Below are positions 33,738 to 42,439 of a stretch of 64,000 nucleotides of DNA, one piece after another; within the stretch, counting starts at the first letter, position 1; the number at the start of each line of letters is the position of its first letter. The position numbers and the translations under genes are program-made. Below the pieces are notes generated by a model that saw only the letters and a list, made by a program, of their open reading frames with translations, was not told where the DNA came from and ran no database searches. Source of the stretch: Natrinema zhouii (lineage in GTDB: Archaea; Halobacteriota; Halobacteria; Halobacteriales; Natrialbaceae); the NCBI RefSeq assembly GCF_013456555.2, contig NZ_CP059154.1, positions 3,348,001 to 3,412,000 of the forward strand, written 5' to 3'.

Positions 33738-34338
33738 CTCGGCGGCGGAGTCGACGGGGCCGTCGGCTGGCGGCGATCCGACAGGGAATCCAGCGTGGCT
33801 CCCGCTCGAGTCCGCGGACGGCGAGCGGATCCGCTGGCAGGGGAGCCCACGAATCCAGACCGTGTTGCCGTGGGCGGCGTTCGCACTCGTCGGAATGGTG
33901 GCGCTGCTGGCCGGAGTCGTCACCGAGGTGCTACCGGTCCTCGCAGTCGTCGGAATTCCGGTCGTCGTCGCGCCGGCGCTGTGGCAGTACGCTCACGTCT
34001 CGCGGACGGCGTTCGTCGTCACGGATTCGGTGGCCGCGACCCGCCATGGTGTGTTCGGGATCCGGGTCCGAACGATCTCCCTCGAGCGGATCCAGAACAC
34101 GACCGTCGAACAGGACCCGATCGGCCGCCTCGTCGGCTACGGGACCGTCACGATCGAGACGGCCAGCGGCTCGGAGCTCGCGTTCTGGAACGTCGAGGAG
34201 CCCGGTCGAATCCGCGAGCGACTCGAGGCCGAACGAAAGCGACTGACGGGCGGCGAGATTCCGGGGCGTCCCGAGCAGTGGAACGCCGTCCTCGAGGAAG
34301 TTCGGGAGTGGCGACGCGTCCTCGAGCGGAACCCGTGA
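33715..34338 (+). CDS. Second membrane-anchored PH domain protein
   Basis: 207 aa from the ATG at 33715. Two hydrophobic helices (LPWAAFALVGMVALLAG, EVLPVLAVVGIPVVVAPALW) precede a bPH2 domain with AFVVTDSVAATRHGVFGIRVRTISLERIQNTTVEQDPIGRLVGYGTVTIETASGSELAFW. The strand order and IQN/QD pattern mirror the upstream protein, so the two are paralogues forming a YdbS/YdbT-like pair. The start overlaps the preceding gene, suggesting a stoichiometric complex in the membrane. Confidence 0.87.
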   Translation: MTRTNPSDSAAESTGPSAGGDPTGNPAWLPLESADGERIRWQGSPRIQTVLPWAAFALVGMVALLAGVVTEVLPVLAVVGIPVVVAPALWQYAHVSRTAFVVTDSVAATRHGVFGIRVRTISLERIQNTTVEQDPIGRLVGYGTVTIETASGSELAFWNVEEPGRIRERLEAERKRLTGGEIPGRPEQWNAVLEEVREWRRVLERNP

Positions 34339-34350
34339 CCGGCTCGCCGG

Positions 34351-35478
34351 TCACCGAACCTCGATATCGCCGTTCATCGAGGGCGCGTGTGGTTCACAGA
34401 CGTATCCCGCTATCTCCTCGGTCGCCGTGAAGTCGAGTCGCTGGCCGTCCGCTGGATCGGCGACCACCTCCGTTCTGTAGTCGTCGACGACCTCGTCGTT
34501 CTCGTCTACGAGCTGAATGTTGTGTGCAGCGCCGTCACCGGTAGACCAGCCGATCGAGTACGATTCGCCCGCCTCGAGGACCAACGTCGGGTTCTCGAGC
34601 CCCGTTATCGCTGCAGGTTCGACGCCGGCCCAGGCGGGAACTCGTGCCGCCAGATTGATCGCCGTCCCGGGCTCGATTTCGACGCGTTCGTGCCCCGTGT
34701 TCTCGAGTCCGTCGACCCACTCGGGCTCCGCGACGGTCGTCTCGCCGAACCCGCTGCACTCGAACTCGAGGTCGAGTTCGAGACGAACGTCCTCTCGATC
34801 CGTCGTTTTGCGGATCCGAACGCTGTGGATTCGACCGTCCTCGTCCACGAGGATCGTCCCCTCCTCGTCGACCGGCTCACCCGGAAGTCGCTGCGTGTCT
34901 ATCGCCGTGACACTGATGGCGTGAACGTCCCCCGTCTCGGTCGTCTCCGGGCCGTCGTAGTCGCCGTCTACGTTCTGCACCCAGTGTGCCATCGTCTCGA
35001 GCGACGTCTCGAGCACCTCTTCTACGGTGCGGTGAGTCATCCGGCCACCGTCGCTCGTCGCCCCGTAATCTCCCTCGATGTAGATCCGCTTGTCCACTTC
35101 TCGTCCAGTCCAACCGTCGTACGTGATCTTTTCGACGCGTTCGGCATCGGGCTCCGCCCGGATATCGAACGATTCGGTACCGAGCGTCACGGACTCCCCG
35201 GTCGCTTCGTCCGTCCGTCGAGTCTGCGCCGTATACTCACCGGTGAACGACATCGACGACACCGCATCGCTGTGTGCGTCGAACAGCGCCGCCGAATCAT
35301 CGAGACCATCGGCACTCAATCCCGGTGGAAAGGCGAGATCACGCGTGTTGCGGTCCGATCCGTCGGTAGTATCGGAGCCATCGCTGGTATCGCTGACACA
35401 GCCAGCCAGTCCGACGACACCGACTGAGCCGCAGCTGCGGAGCCACCGTCGTCGCGTTGCACTTCGATTACCTATCAT
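34351..35478 (-). CDS. Tat lipoprotein fused to a C-terminal cupredoxin (blue copper) domain
   Basis: 375 aa. A Tat-type leader (R9-R10-R11, then hydrophobic run) ends in the lipobox LAGC with Cys27. Residues 50-255 resemble haloarchaeal LolA-like lipoproteins (I recall DUF7537): MSFTGEYTAQTRR, beta-rich, YIEGDYGATS. Residues 275-375 are a cupredoxin: H319 (GAAHNIQL), C361, H364 and M368 (YVCEPHAPSMNG) form a type 1 copper site with C-x2-H-x3-M. The fusion suggests a membrane-tethered electron carrier or copper protein with a lipid or carrier domain. It converges on the PH gene. Confidence 0.82.
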   Translation of the reverse strand: MIGNRSATRRRWLRSCGSVGVVGLAGCVSDTSDGSDTTDGSDRNTRDLAFPPGLSADGLDDSAALFDAHSDAVSSMSFTGEYTAQTRRTDEATGESVTLGTESFDIRAEPDAERVEKITYDGWTGREVDKRIYIEGDYGATSDGGRMTHRTVEEVLETSLETMAHWVQNVDGDYDGPETTETGDVHAISVTAIDTQRLPGEPVDEEGTILVDEDGRIHSVRIRKTTDREDVRLELDLEFECSGFGETTVAEPEWVDGLENTGHERVEIEPGTAINLAARVPAWAGVEPAAITGLENPTLVLEAGESYSIGWSTGDGAAHNIQLVDENDEVVDDYRTEVVADPADGQRLDFTATEEIAGYVCEPHAPSMNGDIEVR

Positions 35479-35566
35479 AGGAGACTAATTACTGCATAAA
35501 CTGATAAAAATACTGATGGAAGAAACGCGGCCCGTCGGACAGCTGGTCGACATCACGAGAGGGGCG

Positions 35567-35917
35567 TCAGAGAACGAGCGAAATCATGTAGAGGTTCACC
35601 CCCGCGGCGACCAGCCACGGCATCGCGAGCCCCGCCGGGACGATCGGACGGTATGCCTGCTCGAGGAGCGGTCGACAGACCAGGCCGACGCTGATCGCGA
35701 ACGCCTTCAGCGCGAGCATCCCGGCTAGGCCGTAGCCCTCGATCGCTCCGCGAGCGGCCGGGTTCGACTCGGAGAGCCCCAGGTGAAGGCCGACGAACGT
35801 CGTCACGACGTCTGCGATCAGGGCGAGCGCGACGAACGCCCAGCACAGTCGCTCGAGGTCGACCGGCGTGACATTGCCTGGCAGTCGGTGGCGCAGGAAC
35901 GCGCCCTCGGAACTCAT
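35567..35917 (-). CDS. DUF5658-like small membrane protein
   Basis: 116 aa from the ATG at 35917, chosen because a strong ribosome-binding site GGGAGG lies 4-9 bp upstream. It has three to four helices with CWAFVALALIADVVTTFVGLHLGLSESNP and LLEQAYRPIVPAGLAMPWLVAAGVNLYM, matching the DUF5658 family. The Asp-x2-Thr-Thr pattern in helix 1 is typical. Function unknown. A tRNA T-arm-like hairpin precedes the SD. Confidence 0.78.
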   Translation of the reverse strand: MSSEGAFLRHRLPGNVTPVDLERLCWAFVALALIADVVTTFVGLHLGLSESNPAARGAIEGYGLAGMLALKAFAISVGLVCRPLLEQAYRPIVPAGLAMPWLVAAGVNLYMISLVL

Positions 35918-35945
35918 AGCCTCCCTGCCGGAGTCGAACCGGCGG
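35918..35945 (-). promoter_or_regulatory. Shine-Dalgarno with upstream hairpin for the DUF5658-like gene
   Basis: On the minus strand, GCCGG-TTCGACT-CCGGC forms a 5-bp stem with a 7-nt loop and is followed directly by AGGGAGG and the ATG. The GGGAGG is an unusually complete SD for a genome where most starts look leaderless, and it decides the start. The hairpin may influence translation. Confidence 0.5.
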
Positions 35946-36188
35946 AGCCGTGCCACTGGGAGTACACTCCTGTTTCAGGGTTCGGTGTATTGTTATGTCA
36001 GGCATAGGCCGGCAGCCGCCATCGGTAAGTCGTCATAACTGTCGTCGACTCGAGCGAGAGCGGATTCGCAAGCGGGTATGCAGTGCTGTTCGATGGCTTC
36101 ACTGGACGGTGTCGGTAATAACGTACTACCTGACGAACGAAACGGTCGACCGAGTCGAGAAACGGAAAAATTCGATTCGAGTAGCGGG

Positions 36189-36581
36189 TCAGTTCTCGCA
36201 AGCGCGTCTGAAGAAGGCGACCGCAGCGCCTATGAGTGCGAGGTTCTGCAGGAAGGACGTGAGTTCTTCACCGCGTGACTCGGGGTCGACGGCCCAGAAG
36301 TCGTGCATGACGGGCGTGACTCCCGCGAAGAACGCGATCACGCTCGCAGCCGACAGCTTCGGGAGCTTCCAGAGTCCGATCCCGACGCTTCCGCCGAGGA
36401 GAAGCCCGCTCGCCGCTGGGACGAGTGAATCCGCGGACGGAACGCCTTTCGCGTCCGCATAAGCGATGCGCCCCTCGAGGTTCGTGAGGTTCCGAACCGC
36501 GAGAACGGCGAGCCCGGTTGCGAAGAGGAGACGACCGAATCGAGACGGTGTACTATCGACGGTGGAATCAGGTTCCGACAT
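36189..36581 (-). CDS. DoxX-family membrane protein
   Basis: 130 aa with four hydrophobic segments: LLFATGLAVLAVRNLTNLEGRIAYADAKGVP, LVPAASGLLLGGSVGIGLW, AASVIAFFAGVTPVMHDFWAV and LTSFLQNLALIGAAVAFF. The DoxX/DUF417-like pattern is G-x-L-F, AKG-V and H-D-F-W near helix 3. DoxX proteins relate to thiosulfate:quinone oxidoreductase or integral membrane stress proteins, though most have no assigned role. It has no partner here. Confidence 0.82.
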   Translation of the reverse strand: MSEPDSTVDSTPSRFGRLLFATGLAVLAVRNLTNLEGRIAYADAKGVPSADSLVPAASGLLLGGSVGIGLWKLPKLSAASVIAFFAGVTPVMHDFWAVDPESRGEELTSFLQNLALIGAAVAFFRRACEN

Positions 36582-36689
36582 CGTTCGGAGACAGGGGCGT
36601 GACTGTCATAACCCCTGTCTTTGTCGACGCGTCTGCCGCAACCTCGGTTGGAACTCGGGACTCGGATCCAACCGTCGTTCGCCCCGTCG

Positions 36690-38579
36690 TCAGAGGATCG
36701 TCCCGTGTTTCTTGTCCGGCAGTGACTTCTCGACGTCGGTGTAGAAATCGAAGCGAGCGGCCAGTTCCTCGCGAAGCCGACTCGGCGGGACGAGTTCGTC
36801 GATGACCACGTCGCTTGCCATCCGGTGGATATCGATGTCCTCGCGGTACTCCTCGCGAAGCCGTTCTTCCATCCGTTCGCGTTCCTCGGGATCGTCGATC
36901 TCGGCAAGTTTACGGGCATAGACCGCGTTGATCGCCGCTTCGGGACCCATGATGGCGATTTCTCCCGACGGCAGGCCGATGACGCTCTCGGGATCGTAGG
37001 CCGGTCCGCCCATCGCGTAGATCCCCGCGCCGTAGGCCTTGCGGACGACGACGGTCTGTTTGGGGACCGTCGCCGAGGACGTCGCGTAGATCAGCTTCTT
37101 GCCCTGCTCGAGGATGCCGTCCTTCTCGACCTGCGAGCCGGCCATGAAGCCGGGGGTGTCACAGAGGTAGAGTAAGGGGATATTGAACGCGTCCGACTTC
37201 CAGACGAACTCCGCGGCCTTCTCGGCCGCGTCGGGGAAGATCGCACCGGCGCGGTGGGCGGGCTGGTTGGCGACGATGCCGACCGGCCGGCCGTCGATCC
37301 GGGCGTAGGCCGTGATGATCTCCGGGCCGTAATCGGGTCGTAACTCGAAGTACGACCCTTCATCGACCAGCCGATCGATGACGTCGGTCATGTCGTACCC
37401 CTTGTTCGGCTGCTGGGGGACGACGGCGTCGATCCCGTCCGGAGACTTCGCGGGCGCCGTCGGCTCCCGTTTCGACGGCTTCTCGTCGGCGTTGTCCGGC
37501 AGGTAGGTGACCAGCTGGGCCACCAGCTCGCGAGCGTGCTCCTCGTCTCTCGCGATCAGATCCGCTGAGCCCGACTCGCGCATGTGGACCTGCGGCCCGC
37601 CGAGTTCCTGGAGATCGATGTCCTCGCCGGTGACCATCCGCACCATCCGCGGGGAGGCGATGGCCATCGCGGACATTCCCTCGACCATGATCGTGAAGTC
37701 CGCGAAGACCGGGGTGTAGGCCGCGCCGGCGATACTCGGGCCGTAGAGCACGCAGATCTGTGGCACCCGCCCGGAGAGCATCGAGTGGTTGTAGTAGTAC
37801 TTCCCGATCCCCTCGCGGTTCGCGAAGAAGCCGGTCTGCTGGTCGATCCGGCCGCCCGAGGAGTCCATCAAGTAGAACACCGGATTGCCCGTCTTGAGCG
37901 CGCGCTGTTGCATCCGGAGGAACTTCTCGACGCCCTTGGCGGCCATGCTACCCCGCTTGACGGTGTAGTCGTTGGCCATGACGTGGACGTCCCGGCCCTC
38001 GAATGTGGCAGCGGCCGTGATGAGCCCGTCTGCCGGAAGTCGGTCGCCGGCGGCAGCGGCTCCGTCATCACTGTCCCCACCAGCGTCGGATCCCTCCCTG
38101 CTACCGCTATCCCCGCCCTCGTCATCCCCGGCCCCGTCGGTCCCCCTTCCGCTGGGGTGCCAGTCGTCGAACGCCGCGAATTTGCCGTCCTCGAAGCGCA
38201 GCTCGCTGTCCTCGCCGGAAAACCACAGCTCGAGCCGATCGCGGACGAATAGCTTCCCCTGGTCGGGGAGCTGTTTCTTGTACTTCTCGGGGCCGCCCTC
38301 GAGGATGTCCGCGATCTCGTCCCACAGTCGTTCCTCTCGTTCGGTCGGTCCGAGCTCGGCGTCGTCACGATCGGCGTCGGGTCGATCGCCCCCGCTATCG
38401 CTCGCGTTTGAACCGCCGTCGGTCGGGACGGCCGCGCCTCGGTCGCGGTCGTGGACCGCTGTCGGCTCCGTTTCGTCGCCAACGTACACCGAGACCGATT
38501 CGCCGAGATGATCGGCGAGGGCAGCGGCGATCGCTGCGGCCTCGTCGTCGTCGGCACCAGCCGCGATACGAACTCGCAT
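36690..38579 (-). CDS. Acyl-CoA (propionyl/acetyl-CoA) carboxylase, carboxyltransferase subunit with N-terminal extension
   Basis: 629 aa. The carboxyltransferase core (from about residue 105) has DRLELWFSGEDSELRFEDGKFAA, SSGGRIDQQTGFFANREGIG, GPSIAGAAYTPVFADF, LGGPQVHMRESGSADL, NQPAHRAGAIFPDAAEKAAEFV and AYGAGIYAMGGPAYDPE. Residues 1-32 form an extra small strand-helix unit, MRVRIAAGADDDEAAAIAAA, joined by a long Asp/Gly-rich linker; this resembles a small acyl-carboxylase epsilon-type subunit. A second acidic insert lies around residues 145-180. Biotin carboxylase is not beside it. It probably makes methylmalonyl-CoA, matching the mutase genes at 62 kb. Confidence 0.87.
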   Translation of the reverse strand: MRVRIAAGADDDEAAAIAAALADHLGESVSVYVGDETEPTAVHDRDRGAAVPTDGGSNASDSGGDRPDADRDDAELGPTEREERLWDEIADILEGGPEKYKKQLPDQGKLFVRDRLELWFSGEDSELRFEDGKFAAFDDWHPSGRGTDGAGDDEGGDSGSREGSDAGGDSDDGAAAAGDRLPADGLITAAATFEGRDVHVMANDYTVKRGSMAAKGVEKFLRMQQRALKTGNPVFYLMDSSGGRIDQQTGFFANREGIGKYYYNHSMLSGRVPQICVLYGPSIAGAAYTPVFADFTIMVEGMSAMAIASPRMVRMVTGEDIDLQELGGPQVHMRESGSADLIARDEEHARELVAQLVTYLPDNADEKPSKREPTAPAKSPDGIDAVVPQQPNKGYDMTDVIDRLVDEGSYFELRPDYGPEIITAYARIDGRPVGIVANQPAHRAGAIFPDAAEKAAEFVWKSDAFNIPLLYLCDTPGFMAGSQVEKDGILEQGKKLIYATSSATVPKQTVVVRKAYGAGIYAMGGPAYDPESVIGLPSGEIAIMGPEAAINAVYARKLAEIDDPEERERMEERLREEYREDIDIHRMASDVVIDELVPPSRLREELAARFDFYTDVEKSLPDKKHGTIL

Positions 38580-39124
38580 GCTACCCCCTGTGTCCGGCGG
38601 CCGGATACCGTTTTCCCTCGTACGGGTTCAAACGAGCGGACGTTGGCCCGCTGTTGAAGGCACAGAGGGAACGGAGAGAACGGTTCGCGCCAGGTCGATC
38701 GCCATCGATCGTCCGGCGCTCGCCGCGAGCGAATGAGGAGGGACCTCGCAGTCGCGGCGCGAACCGATCGAGAGTGCGTCGTGCCCCCGTGGTCACCAAC
38801 ACGGAGACGATCGGTACTGACCGGCTGCGTGTCACAAACGCTCGCGTTCAGTCATACAGTCATTATATCGCACCCGCAATGTGAGTTGGACTCCGGTGGT
38901 ACGAATCGGACGAGACGGCGGTGTCGGATGAGAGTCTCGAGCGTGCGTCGTAGACCACCGGTACGGCGTTCACATCGCCGGATCTGAGGGGTACTTCCGT
39001 CGGCGGCACCTGCAGGCAGAACCCCTATCGCCGATTTCGACGTTCGTTTTCATGGTTACCGGTTCCGTTCCGCGACGGGTTGCAGGTGCGGAACGGAGAC
39101 AGTAGCGATAATCAGTATTTCGAT
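38580..39124. other. Long divergent intergenic region with nested inverted repeats
   Basis: 545 bp between the carboxyltransferase gene and the S1 protease gene. I find no convincing gene; short frames have Arg/Ser-rich shadow composition. The strongest structures are TCCGTTCCGC (39064-39073) with GCGGAACGGA (39088-39097), a perfect 10-bp stem, and GCACCTGCA (39006-39014) with TGCAGGTGC (39081-39089), a perfect 9-bp pair. They lie just upstream of a TATA-like GATAATCAG (39107-39115). Confidence 0.5.
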
Positions 39125-40297
39125 ATGTCGGAGGAACAAACAGATCGGTTAGCTCAGCGGCTCGCGACGGTCCGCGAGCGGCTCGATCGAGGGATGGATC
39201 GCAGATCGTTCCTTCGGACCCTCATCAGTGGCGGCTACGCCGCCGGGATGGCCGCGTGGCTCGGCGTCGACGATTTCCTCGCGGCCGACGACGGCGAGGT
39301 ACCCGTGGTCACCGCCCTCGTCAGGGACGACCCCGATGATCCGTGGTCGATTCGAGAACGAACGCGGACAGTCCCCGCCAAGTGGTACGCTGCCGTCGAG
39401 ACGGCCTTCGACGTGAACCAGCGGCTGGCCGACATCGCCTTTACCGGCTATCTCGGCAGTGCAGTCGTTCCCGGCGACCACGAGAGCGGAACCGCCGCGG
39501 TCTCGGTCGGCGTCTCGGGCAACGGCCACTCCGTCACCGAAATGGTCGGCGAATTCGCGGAGGGGATCGATCTCAATGAGGAGACGATCATCGACGTCGA
39601 CGACATCCAGAACGGCCCGGAGCACCGAGAACCCCAACTCGTCGATGCGCTCCCGAATGGACAGGTCCCCAGCGGCGTCGCCTGTGAAACTCCCACGAGC
39701 ATGGCGACCCTCGGACCGGCTCTGTATCACCCTGACGGAGAGCGCCGATTCTTCGTGACGGCCGAACACGCGTTCATGGACGACCACGATGCGATGGGCA
39801 GCACGCTCACCCTCCCGCGACAGGAGGAGGAGGCCATCGAACTGGGTACCGTCGCGCACTACCACCCCACCGAGGACATCGCCGCCGTCGAGCCGTCCGG
39901 GCGAGTCGAGCCCGCCAGCCGAATCAACACGCCGGCGCAACCTCGCGTTCGCGGCCAGTTCACCAGGTTCGGTCTCGCCGATCTCGTCGCCCGGGACGCG
40001 GAACTCGAGAAAGTCGGCGCACTGACCGGCCACACGACCGGGAAGATCCAGGGCGTCGATGCGGTGACCTGTTTCACCGAGGACTTCTGTCGCCGCGGAC
40101 AGATCCGCTGGGGCGGCGAGATGGATTTAACCGATGGCGACAGCGGCTCCGTGAGCTACCACCGCGACCCCGAGGGCGAGGACGACGACGTGCTCATCGC
40201 GGGGTTCAACAATGCCCGAACCTGGTGGCCCGGGCAGAGCTACGTCTGGGGCGTCGGGGCCTATCGACTGACCGAACAACATGGTTACCACTTCTGA
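39125..40297 (+). CDS. Tat-exported trypsin-like (S1-type) serine protease
   Basis: 390 aa from the ATG at 39125. A twin-arginine signal lies inside the N-terminus (R26-R27 in MDRRSFLRTLISGG), preceded by a polar n-region. A chymotrypsin-like triad is readable: H215 (VTAEHAF), D251 (TEDIAAVEP) and S340 (DGDSGSVSY). A CFTEDFCRRG pair of cysteines sits in the C-terminal part. The enzyme would act outside the cell. Peptide specificity is unknown. Distance between His and Ser (125 residues) is in the family range. Confidence 0.83.
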   Translation: MSEEQTDRLAQRLATVRERLDRGMDRRSFLRTLISGGYAAGMAAWLGVDDFLAADDGEVPVVTALVRDDPDDPWSIRERTRTVPAKWYAAVETAFDVNQRLADIAFTGYLGSAVVPGDHESGTAAVSVGVSGNGHSVTEMVGEFAEGIDLNEETIIDVDDIQNGPEHREPQLVDALPNGQVPSGVACETPTSMATLGPALYHPDGERRFFVTAEHAFMDDHDAMGSTLTLPRQEEEAIELGTVAHYHPTEDIAAVEPSGRVEPASRINTPAQPRVRGQFTRFGLADLVARDAELEKVGALTGHTTGKIQGVDAVTCFTEDFCRRGQIRWGGEMDLTDGDSGSVSYHRDPEGEDDDVLIAGFNNARTWWPGQSYVWGVGAYRLTEQHGYHF

Positions 40298-40341
40298 TCG
40301 CCGACTGATCACAGCACGACGACAACACCGACCGATCCCGA

Positions 40342-40587
40342 ATGAGTAACGATACTCCTCGGTCATCACGAACCGGACGCGCTCGTCAGGGCCTTAGCGC
40401 GGTCATGAGCGGTGCCTTCCGCCTCCTCGTCGACCTGCTCGTCATCTCGCTGTGGGTCCTGTTGCTGACGCTCGTGTTCCTCGAGACGGGGTGGCCCCGC
40501 TGGGCGTTCTACGGCGTTCTGTTCGGTGGAATCGGTCTCTACGTCGCCGTGACGGCGGCCTGGGCTGGCGGCGATCGGGAAAAGTGA
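40342..40587 (+). CDS. Small membrane protein (two helices)
   Basis: 81 aa: basic N-terminus (SNDTPRSSRTGRARQ) then GAFRLLVDLLVISLWVLLLTLVFLE and WAFYGVLFGGIGLYVAVTAAWAG. I recall similar haloarchaeal short proteins but cannot place it with confidence. It follows the S1 protease gene by 44 bp on the same strand and could be co-transcribed with it. Confidence 0.75.
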   Translation: MSNDTPRSSRTGRARQGLSAVMSGAFRLLVDLLVISLWVLLLTLVFLETGWPRWAFYGVLFGGIGLYVAVTAAWAGGDREK

Positions 40588-40629
40588 GTTGTGGCAGTCG
40601 TGACGCCGCCGGTACCCGCCGCTCGACAG

Positions 40630-41499
40630 CTACGCGAGCGCGTCCTCGAGCCGGTCGATCAGTTCCTCGTTGCCGACGTGAACCGGTGTCCGGTCGTGGA
40701 GGTCGTCGGGCTCGACGGTCAGTAGCGACTGCGAGCCGTTCGAGGAGCGACCGCCGGCCCGCTCGACGACGTAGCCGATCGGGTTCCCCTCGAACTGTAA
40801 GCGAAGCTTGCCCTCCGGCCGGGACTCGAGTCCCGGATAGCCGAAGGTGCCGCCGTAGGTGAGCACCTGATTGACATCGCCGATCAGCGCGCCGCCGTAG
40901 CGGAGTTTGAGCTCCGATTCGATCTCCCGGGCGTACGCGCGGAAGTCGTCGGGCCAGTCGGGAACCCGGCCACCGAAGCCGTAGACGACCGGTTCCGCGG
41001 GGAGGGTCACGTCGCGGTCGACGACGGTCCGCTCGCCGCCGGAGAGTTCGTACTCGGTGATGAGTTCGTCGGTCGCGATCACCATCGTCGTGATCGGTCC
41101 GTAGAGGACGAAGCCGGCGGCGACGAGGGTGTCACCGCGGGCGGGAAGCGCGGCGTCGTAGACGCCGAAGATCGTTCCCATCGCGTTGTTCGATTTGAGG
41201 TTCGAGGAGCCGTCGAGCGGATCCACCGCGACCGCGTACGCGTCGGTCGACGACGGGTCGTCGCCGCAGTCGACGATCTCTGCTCGCTCCTCGCTGGCGT
41301 ACTGGCCGACGCCGTCGATTGCGGCGAGGCGGTCGCCGAGTAACTCGTCGGCCCAGACGTCGGCCTCGGCCTGGGTCTCGCCGCTCGGATTCTCCTCGTC
41401 GACCGTCCCACGGCGACCGATCAGTCCCTGCCGGATCTCGGTCGCCGAACGGCTGATCGTCGCCACGACGCTCTCGACGACTGGGTCGGAGACCGTCAT
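40630..41499 (-). CDS. fbp: Fructose-1,6-bisphosphatase, class I type
   Basis: 289 aa. The metal-binding motif DPLDGSSN at about residue 94, with the upstream acidic sequence YASEERAEI supplying further ligands, identifies class I FBPase in the inositol-phosphatase superfamily. [15 protein letters not shown] near the C-terminus is the FBPase signature that distinguishes it from inositol phosphatase. It dephosphorylates fructose-1,6-bisphosphate for gluconeogenesis. It begins 1 bp after the aldolase stop, so both enzymes are co-translated. Confidence 0.93.
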   Translation of the reverse strand: MTVSDPVVESVVATISRSATEIRQGLIGRRGTVDEENPSGETQAEADVWADELLGDRLAAIDGVGQYASEERAEIVDCGDDPSSTDAYAVAVDPLDGSSNLKSNNAMGTIFGVYDAALPARGDTLVAAGFVLYGPITTMVIATDELITEYELSGGERTVVDRDVTLPAEPVVYGFGGRVPDWPDDFRAYAREIESELKLRYGGALIGDVNQVLTYGGTFGYPGLESRPEGKLRLQFEGNPIGYVVERAGGRSSNGSQSLLTVEPDDLHDRTPVHVGNEELIDRLEDALA

Positions 41500-41500
41500 C

Positions 41501-42295
41501 CTATTCGGTCGCCTCGAGTGCAGCGTCGGCGGTCGCCTCCTCGTAGATGACCTCCTCGAGCGCGTCGAGGATCTGCGTCGGGTTCTCGCGCTGCCAGACG
41601 TTGCGGCCGACGGCGAGCCCGCTCGCGCCGGCGGTGACGGCGGACTCGACGGTCGAGCAGAAGTCGTAGTCGGAGGTCTTCGAGCCGCCGCTCATGACGA
41701 CCTTCATGTCGCCTGCGGCCTTGCAGGCGTGCTCCATGGCGTCGGCGCTGCCGGGGTACTTGACCTTCGCGATGTCGGCACCGATCTCGAGGGCGATGCG
41801 CGTGGCATAGGAGATCGTGCTCGGTTTGGTGTCGTTTTTGAGTCCCTGGCCGCGCGGATAGGACCACATGACGACGGGGAGGTCGTACTCGCGGGCCTTC
41901 TCCTGGACTCGGCGGAACTCCTCGTACATCTCGACTTCGTGGTTCGAGCCGCTGTAGACGGTGAAGCCGACCGCGTCGGCACCGATCTCGGCCGCGTAGT
42001 CGACCGAGCAGTTGATCGCTGAATCGGGCTCGCCCATCCACATGTTCGAGGTCCCGTTGAGTTTCACGAGGAGGTTGACGTCGTCCTCGTAGCTCGGGTA
42101 GTAGCCCTCCGCGATCCCCTTCTGGACGGCGATCGACGTGACGGCGTCGTGCGTCGCCGTCTCGAAGACCGTCGACGGATCGAGTTTCTCCGGGACCGCC
42201 TCGAAGTCGACGGGGCCGTGCTCGAGCCCGTGGTCCATCGCCAGAATCAGTGACTTGCCGTCGCGAACGATCGGAGAGTCGTCGATCGGAATCAT
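41501..42295 (-). CDS. Class I fructose-bisphosphate aldolase (archaeal FbaB/DhnA type)
   Basis: 264 aa TIM barrel. It starts [14 protein letters not shown] and carries [11 protein letters not shown], the Schiff-base Lys in [10 protein letters not shown] and the phosphate-binding [10 protein letters not shown] and [10 protein letters not shown] loops. It condenses dihydroxyacetone phosphate with glyceraldehyde-3-phosphate. The gene order aldolase then fbp makes a two-step gluconeogenic operon. A TATA-like TTTATAG (42320-42326, minus strand) about 27 bp upstream suggests a leaderless transcript. Some members make 2-amino-3,7-dideoxy-heptulosonate instead, but the neighbour supports aldolase. 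Confidence 0.93.
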   Translation of the reverse strand: MIPIDDSPIVRDGKSLILAMDHGLEHGPVDFEAVPEKLDPSTVFETATHDAVTSIAVQKGIAEGYYPSYEDDVNLLVKLNGTSNMWMGEPDSAINCSVDYAAEIGADAVGFTVYSGSNHEVEMYEEFRRVQEKAREYDLPVVMWSYPRGQGLKNDTKPSTISYATRIALEIGADIAKVKYPGSADAMEHACKAAGDMKVVMSGGSKTSDYDFCSTVESAVTAGASGLAVGRNVWQRENPTQILDALEEVIYEEATADAALEATE

Positions 42296-42319
42296 CTGTA
42301 AGACGGTCCAACAGGCCGC

Positions 42320-42326
42320 TATAAAT
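42320..42326 (-). promoter_or_regulatory. TATA-like box of the aldolase-fbp operon
   Basis: Minus-strand TTTATAG is centred 28 bp upstream of the aldolase ATG at 42295. A second TCTATAA-like word lies near 42345. Confidence 0.55.
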
Positions 42327-42439
42327 CTCTGATGATCCGGGTTATAGAAATTGCGTACGAAAGTAGTAATTAGGCTACCGTTCGCCTAGTGGTCGTGTCA
42401 AAAACCTGCAGTTCGTTTCGGCGATGAAGCCGAAAAACC

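Noticed and set aside
35900..36007. Possible tRNA on the minus strand, from a T-arm-like hairpin and GGTTCGACTCC
   Set aside because: No matching 5' acceptor strand, anticodon arm or D-arm lies at the right distance; the 3' AGGGAGG is better read as an SD before the DUF5658-like ATG.
38580..38900. Hypothetical gene in the carboxylase-protease gap
   Set aside because: Frames present have no start context, no TATA at leaderless distance and Arg/Ser-rich shadow composition.
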